Positions 7,964-17,111 are shown, counted from the stretch's first letter. The stretch is 55,715 bases of DNA from an uncultured Lysobacter sp. (GCA_946480055.1 CAMLID010000019.1:1-55715), one strand, 5' to 3'. Made by a program: numbers and translations. The notes: a model not told the origin generated them from the sequence alone.

Positions 7964-10900
7964 GTGCAATATCGTCCTCAACGTTTCCCCCGGGTCCGTG
8001 CCAGCGTGCACGCCGTGTCCGTTGCCCTGGGTCTGACGCTCGCTGCGGCGGCGCCGATGGCCTGGGCCCAGTCCAACACCACCACGACCATCTACGGCAG
8101 CGTGCCTGCCGGACAGGACACGCGCGTGGTCCTGGAGAACACCGCCACCGGCGTGCAGCGCAGCGTGCAGCCCGACGCCGGCGGCCGTTATCGCGCCACC
8201 TCGCTGCCGCCGGGGCAGTACCAGGTGCGCATCATGCGCGGCGACCAGGTGCTGCGCAGCGTCGATGTCGAGGCCAAGGTCGGCAGCGGCGTGGAAGCCA
8301 GCTACGACGCGGCCGTGCAAATAGATGCCGTGCGAGTGACCGCTGCTCCCAATCGCAAGATCGACGTCACCAGCACCAACAACGGCGTGATCCTCACCGC
8401 CAAAGACCTGCAACGCCTGCCGGTCGCCAACGACGTGGCGTCGGTGATCCAGCTCACGCCCGGCACCGTGCGCGGTACCAACGCCCAATACGGCAATGCG
8501 CCCAGCATCGGCGGCGCCGGTCAATCGGAGAACTCGTTCTACGTCAACGGTTTTCCGGTGACGAACATCCTCACCCAGGTCGGCGCCGCAGAACTTCCGT
8601 TCGGTGCGATCTCCAACATGCAGGTGCTGACCGGCGGCTACGGTGCCGAGTTCGGCCGTGCTACTGGCGGCATCGTCAACATCGCCACCCGCAGCGGCGG
8701 CAACGAGTTCCAGGTGGGTGCCAAGGTGTCCTGGACGCCCGAATCCCTGCGCGGCAAGCGCCGCAACACCTACTGGCCCAACACCGGAGCCCACCCCGAT
8801 ACCGACGGCAAGCTGCTGTCCTACACGCTGGACAACAGCGTCGACAGCAAGAGCTATGGCCTGTATGCCAGTGGTCCCATCATCCGCGACAAGCTGTTCT
8901 TCTTCGCGGCGATGGAGCAGACCCATACCGATGCCCAATCGGTGTCGGTGAACAGCGACAGTGGAAGGAACACGCCGAATGGCTGGAGTTCGAGCGACAG
9001 CCTGGCCGAGCGCTACCTCGCCAAGATCGACTTCAATCTTACCGACGACCACCATTTCGAGTTCACCAAGCTCTACGACCGCACCCAGGCCACCAGCAAG
9101 GCCTATGGCTTCGACTACACCACCCTGCAGCGCAACAAGGTGCAGAGTGGCTTGGCGCAGACGTACTCCAACTGTTGCGGCAGCGCTTCCACGCCGGGTG
9201 CGAACATCTCCATATTCAAGTACACCGGCTACCTCAGCGACGACCTGACGCTGACCGCGCTCTATGGCGATTCGCGCACCCGCCACCAGCGCACTCCCGC
9301 TGGCTACGACCCCAGCTTGGCGCAGACCTCGTCGGGCGTGACCACACGCGTGCCCGGTCTGACCTACCGCAATCCGCAGCTCGTGACCGGCTCCCTTCCG
9401 GCGCCGGGTTCGAGCGACAAGCAGAAGGGCGGACGCCTGGACGTGGAATACCGCCTGGGCAAGCACTCGCTGCGCGCCGGCATAGATCGCATGGACATCG
9501 AGACGAAGGTCGGCGAGACGCTGGCCGGCGGTTCGCGTTGGTCGTACCGCAAAGCGGCCGACCCGAATCGCCCGATTGCCGGCGCCTTCCAGACACCGGC
9601 GCAAGGCGGAGGCTTCGGCCCCCAGGGTTACTACGTCAGCCACGACATCACCAATGTGCTGGCGCGTCCGAGCAGCCGGCAGTCGGCGCAGTACATCCAG
9701 GACCTGTGGCAGGTCACCGACAACGTCCTGCTCGACCTCGGGCTGCGCCGCGAGCAGTTCGTCAACTACACCACCGACGGAAAGGCCTTCATCGAGCAGG
9801 ACAACATGCTCGCGCCGCGCCTGGGCGTAACCTGGGACTACTTCGGCGACGGCACGCTCAAGCTGTTCGCCAACGCTGGCCGCTACCACCTGCCGGTGCC
9901 GTCCAACCTGTCCAGCAACATGGCCAGTCCGCTGCTGATCACCAATCAGTACTACACCTACACCGGCGTGGACCCGACAACCGGTGCTCCGACCGGCCTG
10001 CATGCGATCAGCGATCCGTACTCGCCCAACAACTTCTATGGGCAGGCCCGCGACGCTCGCGAGATCACCGCTATCGACCTCAAGCCGCTGTCGCAGGACG
10101 AGATAACGCTCGGCTTCGAGAAAGCGCTCGGCAGCAACTACATCTTGGGCGCCAGCCTGTTGTACCGGCATCTCAACGAGACCAACGACGACACCTGCGA
10201 CCAGCGTCCCATCGACGATTGGGCCGCGCGCAACGGCGTCGACACCAGCCACTGGCACGGCTTTTCCTGCGCGATCATCAACCCGGGGCGCGCCAACAGC
10301 CTGTGGGTCGATTTCAGTGACGGCGCGGGCCTGCGCCGCGTCGACATCAGCAAGGAAGAATGGGGCCAGCCGAAGGCGCACCGCATCTACCGCGCGCTCA
10401 ATCTGTCCCTGGAGCATCCCTTCAGCAACCGCTGGTACGGCCGCCTGGATTACACGTTCTCCTCCCTGCGCGGCAATACGGAAGGTCAGGTCGACACCTT
10501 GGGTGGCGGCGACGTGGCGTTGACGATCAGTTCCGACCACAAGGAGCTGATGTACTACGCCAACGGTTACCTGCCGAGCGATCGCCGCCACGCACTCAAG
10601 GCCTACGGCTATTTCCAAGTGCATCCGGAAGTGCTGTTGGGCGGCAACTTCTCCGCGCAGTCGGGTGCGCCCCGCAACTGCCGCGGCGAGTTGCCGCCGG
10701 AGCTGAACTGGGACGGCAACTACGGCAGCGCGTACTTCTTCTGCGACGGCCAGCCGGCACCGCGCGGCAGCCAGGGGCGGATGCCGTGGCGGACGCAGTT
10801 CGACGCCAACGTCACCTACCTGCCGCGTCAGCTTCCTGGTTTGAGCCTGAAGCTGGATGTGTTCAACCTGTTCGATAGCGGCACGGTGACGCGTTACCAG

Positions 10901-11005
10901 GAAACGCGCGAGGACGGCGGTGCTATCAGCCACAACTACCTGCAGGTGGACGGCCGACAGGCCCCGCGTTCCGTGCGCCTGACCGCCGAATTCAATTGGA
11001 AGTAA
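7964..11005 (+). CDS. TonB-dependent outer-membrane receptor with carboxypeptidase-like regulatory domain
   Basis: 1013 aa. The start is the GTG at 7964, preceded by GGGAG at 7953-7957. A signal peptide ends near AWAQ (about residue 35). A carboxypeptidase-D regulatory-like domain follows (about 40-115: TTTIYGSV through YQVRIMRGDQVLRSVDV). The plug comes next (DAVRVTA, SVIQLTPGTVRG, GGYGAEFGRATGGIVNIATRSGGNEF), and the remainder is a TonB-dependent beta-barrel of the OAR-like type, ending in VRLTAEFNWK. It lies 89 bp downstream of the GH31 gene and upstream of two more secreted GalNAc-related proteins. I infer import of alpha-GalNAc oligosaccharides across the outer membrane. No FecI/FecR pair adjoins it. 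The substrate is inferred from context only. Confidence 0.85.
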   Translation: MQYRPQRFPRVRASVHAVSVALGLTLAAAAPMAWAQSNTTTTIYGSVPAGQDTRVVLENTATGVQRSVQPDAGGRYRATSLPPGQYQVRIMRGDQVLRSVDVEAKVGSGVEASYDAAVQIDAVRVTAAPNRKIDVTSTNNGVILTAKDLQRLPVANDVASVIQLTPGTVRGTNAQYGNAPSIGGAGQSENSFYVNGFPVTNILTQVGAAELPFGAISNMQVLTGGYGAEFGRATGGIVNIATRSGGNEFQVGAKVSWTPESLRGKRRNTYWPNTGAHPDTDGKLLSYTLDNSVDSKSYGLYASGPIIRDKLFFFAAMEQTHTDAQSVSVNSDSGRNTPNGWSSSDSLAERYLAKIDFNLTDDHHFEFTKLYDRTQATSKAYGFDYTTLQRNKVQSGLAQTYSNCCGSASTPGANISIFKYTGYLSDDLTLTALYGDSRTRHQRTPAGYDPSLAQTSSGVTTRVPGLTYRNPQLVTGSLPAPGSSDKQKGGRLDVEYRLGKHSLRAGIDRMDIETKVGETLAGGSRWSYRKAADPNRPIAGAFQTPAQGGGFGPQGYYVSHDITNVLARPSSRQSAQYIQDLWQVTDNVLLDLGLRREQFVNYTTDGKAFIEQDNMLAPRLGVTWDYFGDGTLKLFANAGRYHLPVPSNLSSNMASPLLITNQYYTYTGVDPTTGAPTGLHAISDPYSPNNFYGQARDAREITAIDLKPLSQDEITLGFEKALGSNYILGASLLYRHLNETNDDTCDQRPIDDWAARNGVDTSHWHGFSCAIINPGRANSLWVDFSDGAGLRRVDISKEEWGQPKAHRIYRALNLSLEHPFSNRWYGRLDYTFSSLRGNTEGQVDTLGGGDVALTISSDHKELMYYANGYLPSDRRHALKAYGYFQVHPEVLLGGNFSAQSGAPRNCRGELPPELNWDGNYGSAYFFCDGQPAPRGSQGRMPWRTQFDANVTYLPRQLPGLSLKLDVFNLFDSGTVTRYQETREDGGAISHNYLQVDGRQAPRSVRLTAEFNWK

Positions 11006-11247
11006 GCGCAGCTCGATCGACGCGTACGTCGCTGGAACCTCCAGCGCCGTTCGCCCTTCTGCCGCTAGCGACGGAGCGCTGCAGCATAGCGGCGACTCGA
11101 TCACCGGCGTCGCTCCAATGGAGCACGCCAGTGGGCATCGAGTCGAAACGGTACGGCGATCGATACCTGTCGCCGCACCGTGGGCAGTGGCAACAAAGCA
11201 GCACCGCAAAGCTACTCCTTCGCTATTCAGACATGAGGAAAATCAAC
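11006..11247. other. Intergenic region between the receptor and lectin genes
   Basis: 242 bp with no coding signal. A small hairpin, CGCTGGA-acc-TCCAGCG, lies at about 11028-11044 shortly after the receptor stop. Near the 3' end, GAGGAAAATCAAC contains the AGGA ribosome-binding site that decides the next start. No convincing promoter was identified. Confidence 0.4.
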
Positions 11248-12327
11248 ATGCGTGGAAAATCCATGTTCAAAAGTGCCAGTTCGTTGCTGGCGGGCGTCCT
11301 GGCCCTCGGCGCCAGCCTGAGCGTTGCCGCGACCGAAACGCCGGGCAGCTACGTCCACTGGGAGTTCGACGGCGCGACCGCTCTGAGCGACGTGGCCTAC
11401 CCGATGACGGTCACGCGCGATCCCGGCTATGGGGCGAAGGTGTTCTGGTCCAACCAGGTCTCGTTCAGTAATGGCCTTGGCGGCTATGCGGGCATGCAGG
11501 CCCATGGCGGCGCGCAGCGCCTGTTCCTGTTCTCGGTATGGGATGTCAGCGAAGCCGTGCCGGGGCCTGGCAGCTTTTGCGAACCCTTCGGCGGCGAGGG
11601 CTCAGGCATGAGCTGCAAGCGCTGGGGCGATTGGAAGGAAGGCGACACCTACGAATTCCACTACGTGGCCGAGGGCAATGGCTGGTGGGGTCTGACCGTC
11701 ACCAACCTGGCCGACAGCACTTCGTTCAAGCTCGGTAGCATCAAGGTCGGCACCGATACGATGCTGCCAAACTCGATCAGCTGGACCGAGTACTTCCGCT
11801 GGAACGACGCCGCGTCGTCCTGTCTGAGCGAGCCGTTCTCGCGTGAGCGCTCAGACGTACCGGTCGCCAACAACGGCTCCCTCACTGGCCGGATCACCGG
11901 TTCGCACGTATCGCCGGATTGTGCTGCATTCAGCACCGTGACCACGACTGCCGACTACGCCGTGCAGACCAACGGCATCGGCAACTCCGTCATGTCGACG
12001 ATCGGCGGTAGCGGTGGCCGGTGCCTCGATATCGCAAAGGGCAAGGTGAGCCCGAATGACTGCCACGGCGGCGCCAGTCAGCAGTGGGTCTACGCAAAAG
12101 ACGACACCCTGCGCGGCAAGGACTACACCTGCGCGATCGTCGGCAATGGCAACTCCGTGGTTGCCGGACCCTGCAGCAGTTCGCGAGGGAAGTGGACGGT
12201 CAGTGGCGGGCAACTGATCGAGAGCGTGTCCGGCAAGTGCCTGACCGCCGGCGCAATGAAAGCCACGATCGGCACGTGCAACGGATCGGCGAGTCAGCAG
12301 TGGAGCGTGCCCGCGCGCGAGCAGTAA
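11248..12327 (+). CDS. Secreted DUF3472-type protein with C-terminal ricin-B-like lectin domain
   Basis: 359 aa. ATG 11248 is preferred over the in-frame ATG 11233 because AGGA at 11236-11239 lies at proper spacing from it. A signal peptide (MRGKSMFKSASSLLAGVLAL to about SVAA) is followed by a DUF3472-like region, about residues 30-250 (YVHWEFDGA, GLGGYAGMQAHGG, FSVWDVSEA, CKRWGDWKEGDTYEF). The last about 100 residues are a short ricin-B-like lectin (GGRCLDIAKGKVSPNDCHGG and two QQW motifs). DUF3472 proteins are often found with carbohydrate-active enzymes and have no settled activity. Here a glycan-binding accessory role in GalNAc-glycan capture or cleavage is inferred. A decayed copy follows directly downstream. 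Confidence 0.72.
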   Translation: MRGKSMFKSASSLLAGVLALGASLSVAATETPGSYVHWEFDGATALSDVAYPMTVTRDPGYGAKVFWSNQVSFSNGLGGYAGMQAHGGAQRLFLFSVWDVSEAVPGPGSFCEPFGGEGSGMSCKRWGDWKEGDTYEFHYVAEGNGWWGLTVTNLADSTSFKLGSIKVGTDTMLPNSISWTEYFRWNDAASSCLSEPFSRERSDVPVANNGSLTGRITGSHVSPDCAAFSTVTTTADYAVQTNGIGNSVMSTIGGSGGRCLDIAKGKVSPNDCHGGASQQWVYAKDDTLRGKDYTCAIVGNGNSVVAGPCSSSRGKWTVSGGQLIESVSGKCLTAGAMKATIGTCNGSASQQWSVPAREQ

Positions 12328-12335
12328 TGGTGTGG

Positions 12336-12363
12336 ACCGCCGGCAGCGAGCGCTGCCGGCGGT
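12336..12363 (+). terminator. 13-bp perfect stem-loop 8 nt after the DUF3472/lectin stop codon
   Basis: ACCGCCGGCAGCG-AG-CGCTGCCGGCGGT forms a perfect 13-bp inverted repeat. It has no T-tract. A nearly identical element (14102-14127) follows the GH109 gene, so this is either a recurrent terminator or a REP-like unit. Confidence 0.6.
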
Positions 12364-12369
12364 GCAGCA

Positions 12370-12640
12370 TGCAAGGTCGCCATCGACCGCCAATGGCCGG
12401 CCACCAACCTGGACTATCTGGACATGAGCTTCCCCAGCACCATCACCGACGAGCACCGACCAGGACGGCTATACCTACCGGGTGCGCCAGTTATGGGTTC
12501 AAGGGCGGCGACGGCGGCTATGTCGGCCTGCAGCAGTGGCGCGCGCCAGTGCCTGGGCCGAGCGGCGCCGTACGTGGGGCCTACCTGCAGACCTCACCTG
12601 TCTGGCCAATGGCTATCAGCGCTGGAGCCTGAAGCCTTGA
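12370..12640 (+). pseudogene. Decayed fragment of a second DUF3472/ricin-lectin gene
   Basis: No single frame stays open, but three frames contain successive family-like pieces: NLDYLDMSFPSTITDEH at about 12400-12455, then DQDGYTYRVRQLW, then GFKGGDGGYVGLQQ at about 12495-12537, and finally DLTCLANGYQRWSLKP with a TGA at 12638-12640. The order and wording parallel the intact upstream protein (VAYPMTVTRDPGYG, GLGGYAGMQ and a QxW lectin end). I read it as a truncated and frameshifted duplicate. The short ORF 12424-12651 that covers part of it is not a credible gene. Confidence 0.5.
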
Positions 12641-12734
12641 CCGATTTCTAGTGGATCTGGCCGGGCCCGTATTCACTCGAACCGCGCGTGGCAAGCTGAA
12701 GGCGGAACCGGCCGCGGATGCAAAGGAGCACCAC

Positions 12735-14090
12735 ATGAACCGTAGAGATTTCATCCTGGCGGGCGCCGCTCTGGGCGCGACCAGCCTGCTGTCGGCAACA
12801 CCGGCCTGGGCCGTCAACCGGCGCATCCGCCTGGGCCTGATCGGCACCGGCATGCGCGGCCAGGTGTTGCTGCGCGAGTTGCTGCGTCGCGACGACGTCG
12901 AGGTCGTCGCGATGTGCGACATCGAGCCGATCATGCTCAAGCGCGCGCTGGGCATGGCGAGCGAGGCCGGCAAGCCGGCGCCCAAGGCCTATGGTCAGGA
13001 CGGCGACGTGCACGCCTATCGTCGCCTGCTGGAGCAGCGCGGCCTGGACGCGGTGATCATCGCCACGCCCTGGGAATGGCATGCGCCGATGGCGATCGAT
13101 GCGATGCAGGCCAAGGTCGCGGTCGGTTGCGAGGTGGTCGCCGGCGTGAGCCTGCAGGACCATTGGGACGTGCTGGCGGCGCAGCAACGCACCGGCACGC
13201 CCTATATGCTGCTGGAGAACGTGTGCTACCGGCGCGACGTGATGGCGGCCCTGCAGATGGTGCGGGCCGGCCTGTTCGGCGAGCTGGTGCACCTGCAGGG
13301 CGGTTACCAGCACGATCTGCGCGCGGTGAAGTTCAATTCCGGCGATCCGGATCAGCCCTACGGCAGCGGCGTGGAGTTCGGTCCCAAGGGCTGGTCGGAG
13401 GCGCGCTGGCGCACCGAGCATTCGGTGCGTCGCAACGGCGAGCTGTATCCGAGCCACGGTATCGGCCCCTGCGCGATGTACACCGGCATCAATCGCGGCA
13501 ACCGCTTCACCCATATCAACAGCTTCGCCACCAAGGCGCGCGGCCTGCACGAATACACCGTGGCCAAGAGCGGCGGCACCACGCATCCGAGCACCCAGGC
13601 CAAGTTCAAGCTGGGCGACGTGGTGACCACGACCCTGGCCTGCGAGAACGGCGAGACCATCCTGCTGCAGCACGACACTTCGCTGCCGCGGCCGTACTCG
13701 CTGGGCTTCCGCGTGCAGGGCACCAAGGGCCTGTGGATGGACGTCAACCAGTCCATCCACCTCGAAGGCCGCAGCCCGGCGCACAAGTGGGAACCGTTCC
13801 AGGCCTACCAGGATCAGTACGACCATCCTCTGTGGCGCAAGTACGCGCAGGACGCGGCCGGCGCCGGCCACGGCGGCATGGACTATTTCGTCGTCCATGC
13901 CTTCGTCGAGGCGCTCAAGGCCGGGACGCCGATGCCGATCGACATCTACGACGCGGTGGCCTGGAGTGCGATCACGCCTTTGTCCGAGCAATCCATCGCC
14001 GAAGGTTTCAAGACCCTGGAGTTCCCGGATTTCACCAAGGGCCTGTGGCGGTCGCGCAAGCCGATCTTCGCCTTCGACGCGAAGTACTGA
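12735..14090 (+). CDS. GH109 alpha-N-acetylgalactosaminidase (Gfo/Idh/MocA fold, NAD-dependent mechanism)
   Basis: 451 aa. The start is set by AAGGAG at 12723-12728 before ATG 12735; an upstream in-frame start at 12651 lacks a ribosome-binding site. The N-terminus MNRRDFILAGAALGATSLL is a Tat-like export signal. A Rossmann NAD-binding segment follows (RIRLGLIGTGMRGQ, about residues 32-45; VVAMCDIEP). Family stretches are PYMLLENVCYRRDV, GGYQHDLRAVKFN, SHGIGPCAMYTGINRGNRF and GHGGMDYFVVHAFVEAL, all as in GH109 enzymes. Known GH109 enzymes remove terminal alpha-GalNAc, for example blood-group A antigen, by a redox/elimination mechanism with tightly bound NAD. It forms a second alpha-GalNAcase in the same locus as the GH31 enzyme. 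Probable periplasmic location, cofactor loaded before Tat export. Confidence 0.88.
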   Translation: MNRRDFILAGAALGATSLLSATPAWAVNRRIRLGLIGTGMRGQVLLRELLRRDDVEVVAMCDIEPIMLKRALGMASEAGKPAPKAYGQDGDVHAYRRLLEQRGLDAVIIATPWEWHAPMAIDAMQAKVAVGCEVVAGVSLQDHWDVLAAQQRTGTPYMLLENVCYRRDVMAALQMVRAGLFGELVHLQGGYQHDLRAVKFNSGDPDQPYGSGVEFGPKGWSEARWRTEHSVRRNGELYPSHGIGPCAMYTGINRGNRFTHINSFATKARGLHEYTVAKSGGTTHPSTQAKFKLGDVVTTTLACENGETILLQHDTSLPRPYSLGFRVQGTKGLWMDVNQSIHLEGRSPAHKWEPFQAYQDQYDHPLWRKYAQDAAGAGHGGMDYFVVHAFVEALKAGTPMPIDIYDAVAWSAITPLSEQSIAEGFKTLEFPDFTKGLWRSRKPIFAFDAKY

Positions 14091-14101
14091 GCGCGATGAA
14101 G

Positions 14102-14127
14102 CCGTCGGCAGCGAACGCTGCCGGCGG
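14102..14127 (+). terminator. Stem-loop after the GH109 gene, near-copy of the element at 12336
   Basis: CCGTCGGCAGCG-AA-CGCTGCCGGCGG, a 12-bp stem with one T/G wobble, begins 11 nt after the GH109 stop. It shares the CGGCAGCG/CGCTGCCG core and position relative to a stop codon with the 12336-12363 hairpin. Confidence 0.55.
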
Positions 14128-14513
14128 TTGCGGAGCGGCCGCGGAACCACTGAGTCCGCGAGGAACCACATGCGGGACCGCGCAAATACGGCGCTCCGGC
14201 GCAGCCGGCGTCGATATGAGCAGCCAGGCCGATTCCGCTCCCGACCCTTGCGGCCGCAACGGCCGCAGCCCAGTCCGGGCCTGTGCCAGGCCCGCTGAAC
14301 CTCAAGACATCTCCCCCGCGCCCAGGTCGCGCAGGCGGCCTCGCCGTGCCGCCGCCCCCCGGTCAGCGGGCGATTGCGGGATAATTCCTCGTGGCCGGGA
14401 GCGTCCCGGCCTTGGCGTCGTCGCCCCCAGGCTTCCGTATGGCCGCATGCTTGCGGACTCCGGTCCGCGTGCCGCGCCGCCGTCCCTCATGCATCCCAAT
14501 CCAGCAGCCAGCC
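14128..14513. other. Intergenic region upstream of acnD
   Basis: About 386 bp without a convincing gene. GATAAT within GGGATAATTCC at about 14380-14385 could be a -10 box, but no good -35 was found at the right distance. Nothing else recognised. Confidence 0.3.
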
Positions 14514-17111
14514 ATGAATTCTGACTACCGCAAGCCGCTCCCGGGCACCGAGCTCGACTTCTACGACGCCCGCGCCGCGATCGAGGCGATCGCGCCCGGC
14601 GCCTACGACCGCTTGCCCTACACCTCGCGCGTGCATGCGGAAAACCTGGTGCGGCGGGCCGAGCCGGCGATGCTGGCGGCCTATCTGACCCAGCTGATAG
14701 AGCGCCGCCGCGACCTGGACTTCCCCTGGTTCCCGGCGCGCGTGGTCTGCCACGACATCCTCGGACAGACCGCGCTGGTCGACCTGGCGGGCCTGCGCGA
14801 CGCCATCGCCGAGCGCGGCGGCGACCCGGCCCAGGTCAATCCGGTGGTACCGACGCAGCTGATCGTCGATCACTCGCTGGCGGTGGAAGCCCCGGGCTTC
14901 GACAAGGGCGCGTTCGCCAAGAACCGCGCCATCGAAGACCGCCGCAACGAAGACCGCTTCCATTTCATCAACTGGACCAAACTGGCGTTCAAGAACGTCG
15001 ACGTGATCCCGCCGGGCAACGGGATCATGCATCAGATCAATCTGGAGCGGATGTCGCCGGTGGTGCACGCGCGCGACGACGTCGCCTTCCCCGACACCCT
15101 GGTCGGCACCGACAGCCACACCCCGCACGTCGATGCGCTGGGCGTGATTGCGATCGGCGTCGGCGGCCTGGAGGCGGAGAGCGTGATGCTCGGCCGCGCC
15201 TCGTGGATGCGCCTGCCGGAGATCGTCGGCGTGGAGCTGACCGGCAAGCCGCAGCCCGGCATCACCGCCACCGACATCGTGCTGGCGCTGACCGAGTTCC
15301 TGCGCCAGTCCAAAGTGGTCGGCGCCTATCTCGAGTTCCACGGCACGGGCGCGTCCGCGCTGACCCTGGGCGACCGCGCCACCATCTCCAACATGGCGCC
15401 GGAGTACGGCGCGACCGCCGCGATGTTCTCCATCGACGACAAGACCATCGACTACCTGCGCCTCACCGGTCGCGAGGACGCGCAGGTCAAGCTGGTCGAG
15501 ACCTACGCCAGGCAGGCCGGCCTGTGGTCCGATTCGCTGGTCAATGCCGAGTACGAGCGCAGCCTGAGCTTCGATCTGACCTCGGTGGTCCGCAACATGG
15601 CCGGCCCGTCCAACCCGCACAAGCGCCTGCCGACCTCGGAACTGGCGGCGCGCGGCATCGCCGGCGCCTGGGAAGACGTGCCGGGCCGGATGCCCGACGG
15701 CGCGGTGATCATCGCCGCGATCACCAGCTGCACCAACACCAGCAACCCGCGCAACGTGATCGCCGCCGGTCTGCTGGCGCGTAACGCCAACGCGCGCGGC
15801 CTGACCCGCAAGCCCTGGGTGAAGACTTCGCTGGCACCGGGCTCCAAGGCCGTGCAGCTGTACCTGGAGGAAGCCAAGTTGCTGCCGGAGCTGGAGCAGC
15901 TCGGTTTCGGCATCGTCGGTTTTGCCTGCACCACCTGCAACGGCATGAGCGGTGCGCTGGATCCGGCGATCCAGAAGGAAGTGATCGAACGCGACCTCTA
16001 CGCGACCGCCGTGCTGTCGGGCAACCGCAACTTCGACGGCCGCATCCATCCCTACGCCAAGCAGGCTTTCCTGGCCTCGCCGCCGCTGGTGGTCGCCTAC
16101 GCCATCGCCGGCACGGTGCGCTTCGATATCGAGAAGGACGCGCTGGGCTTCGACGCCGACGGCCAGCCGATCACGCTCAAGGACCTGTGGCCCAGCGATG
16201 AGGAGATCGACGCGATCGTCGCCGCCAGCGTGAAGCCCGAGCAGTTCCGTCAGGTGTACGACCCGATGTTCAAGTTCAGCGTCGAGCACGGCGCCAAAAT
16301 CAGCCCGCTGTACGACTGGCGTCCGCAGAGCACCTACATCCGCCGCCCGCCGTACTGGGAAGGCGCGCTGGCCGGCGAGCGCACGCTGACCGGCATGCGT
16401 CCGCTCGCGGTGCTCGGCGACAACATCACCACCGACCACCTGTCGCCGTCGAACGCGATCCTGCTCGACAGCGCGGCCGGCGAATACCTGGCGAAGATGG
16501 GCTTGCCGGAAGAAGACTTCAATTCCTACGCGACCCATCGCGGCGATCACCTCACCGCGCAGCGTGCGACCTTCGCCAATCCCAAGCTGCTCAACGAAAT
16601 GGTCCGCGACGAAGCCGGCAAGATCGTGCAGGGCTCGCTGGCGCGGATCGAACCGGAGGGCCAGGTGGCGCGCATGTGGGAGGCGATCGAGACCTACATG
16701 GACCGTCGCCAGCCGTTGATCATCGTCGCCGGCGCCGACTACGGCCAGGGGTCCTCGCGCGACTGGGCGGCCAAGGGCGTGCGCCTGGCGGGCGTGGAGG
16801 CGATCGCGGCCGAAGGGTTCGAACGCATCCACCGCACCAACCTGATCGGCATGGGCGTGCTGCCGCTGGAGTTCCTGCCCGGCACCGACCGCAACACGAT
16901 CGGCCTGGACGGCACCGAGACCTTCGACGTGATCGGCGAACGCACGCCGCGCGCGACGCTGACCCTGGTCGTCCATCGCCGCAACGGCGAGCGCGTCGAA
17001 GTGCCGGTGACCTGCCGCCTCGACACCGCCGAGGAAGTTTCGATCTACGAGGCCGGCGGCGTGCTGCAGCGCTTCGCCAACGACTTCCTGGAATCCGTGC
17101 AGGCGGCCTGA
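14514..17111 (+). CDS. acnD: Fe/S-dependent 2-methylisocitrate dehydratase AcnD
   Basis: 865 aa aconitase-family enzyme, the length expected for AcnD. It dehydrates 2-methylcitrate to 2-methylaconitate in propionate oxidation, working with PrpF, which is the next gene. [4Fe-4S] ligand motifs are ITSCTNTSNPRN (about residue 406) and GFACTTCNGMSG (about 470-476). Substrate-site motifs include VGTDSHTPHVDALGV and GADYGQGSSRDWAAKG. ATG 14514 (MNSDYRKPLPGTELDFYD) is chosen because it matches the AcnD N-terminus; the longer in-frame extension to 14391 is not conserved-looking. It lies 33 bp upstream of prpF. prpB and prpC are not adjacent, unlike the common prpBC-acnD-prpF arrangement. Confidence 0.93.
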   Translation: MNSDYRKPLPGTELDFYDARAAIEAIAPGAYDRLPYTSRVHAENLVRRAEPAMLAAYLTQLIERRRDLDFPWFPARVVCHDILGQTALVDLAGLRDAIAERGGDPAQVNPVVPTQLIVDHSLAVEAPGFDKGAFAKNRAIEDRRNEDRFHFINWTKLAFKNVDVIPPGNGIMHQINLERMSPVVHARDDVAFPDTLVGTDSHTPHVDALGVIAIGVGGLEAESVMLGRASWMRLPEIVGVELTGKPQPGITATDIVLALTEFLRQSKVVGAYLEFHGTGASALTLGDRATISNMAPEYGATAAMFSIDDKTIDYLRLTGREDAQVKLVETYARQAGLWSDSLVNAEYERSLSFDLTSVVRNMAGPSNPHKRLPTSELAARGIAGAWEDVPGRMPDGAVIIAAITSCTNTSNPRNVIAAGLLARNANARGLTRKPWVKTSLAPGSKAVQLYLEEAKLLPELEQLGFGIVGFACTTCNGMSGALDPAIQKEVIERDLYATAVLSGNRNFDGRIHPYAKQAFLASPPLVVAYAIAGTVRFDIEKDALGFDADGQPITLKDLWPSDEEIDAIVAASVKPEQFRQVYDPMFKFSVEHGAKISPLYDWRPQSTYIRRPPYWEGALAGERTLTGMRPLAVLGDNITTDHLSPSNAILLDSAAGEYLAKMGLPEEDFNSYATHRGDHLTAQRATFANPKLLNEMVRDEAGKIVQGSLARIEPEGQVARMWEAIETYMDRRQPLIIVAGADYGQGSSRDWAAKGVRLAGVEAIAAEGFERIHRTNLIGMGVLPLEFLPGTDRNTIGLDGTETFDVIGERTPRATLTLVVHRRNGERVEVPVTCRLDTAEEVSIYEAGGVLQRFANDFLESVQAA

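Noticed and set aside
7886..11209. 1107-codon open frame on the minus strand opposite the TonB-dependent receptor
   Set aside because: High-GC antisense shadow: low-complexity Arg/Ala/Val/Gly composition, no domain, fully overlapped by a clear receptor gene.
12424..12651. 75-codon plus ORF after the lectin gene
   Set aside because: It covers pieces of a decayed gene in one of three frames and has no ribosome-binding site.
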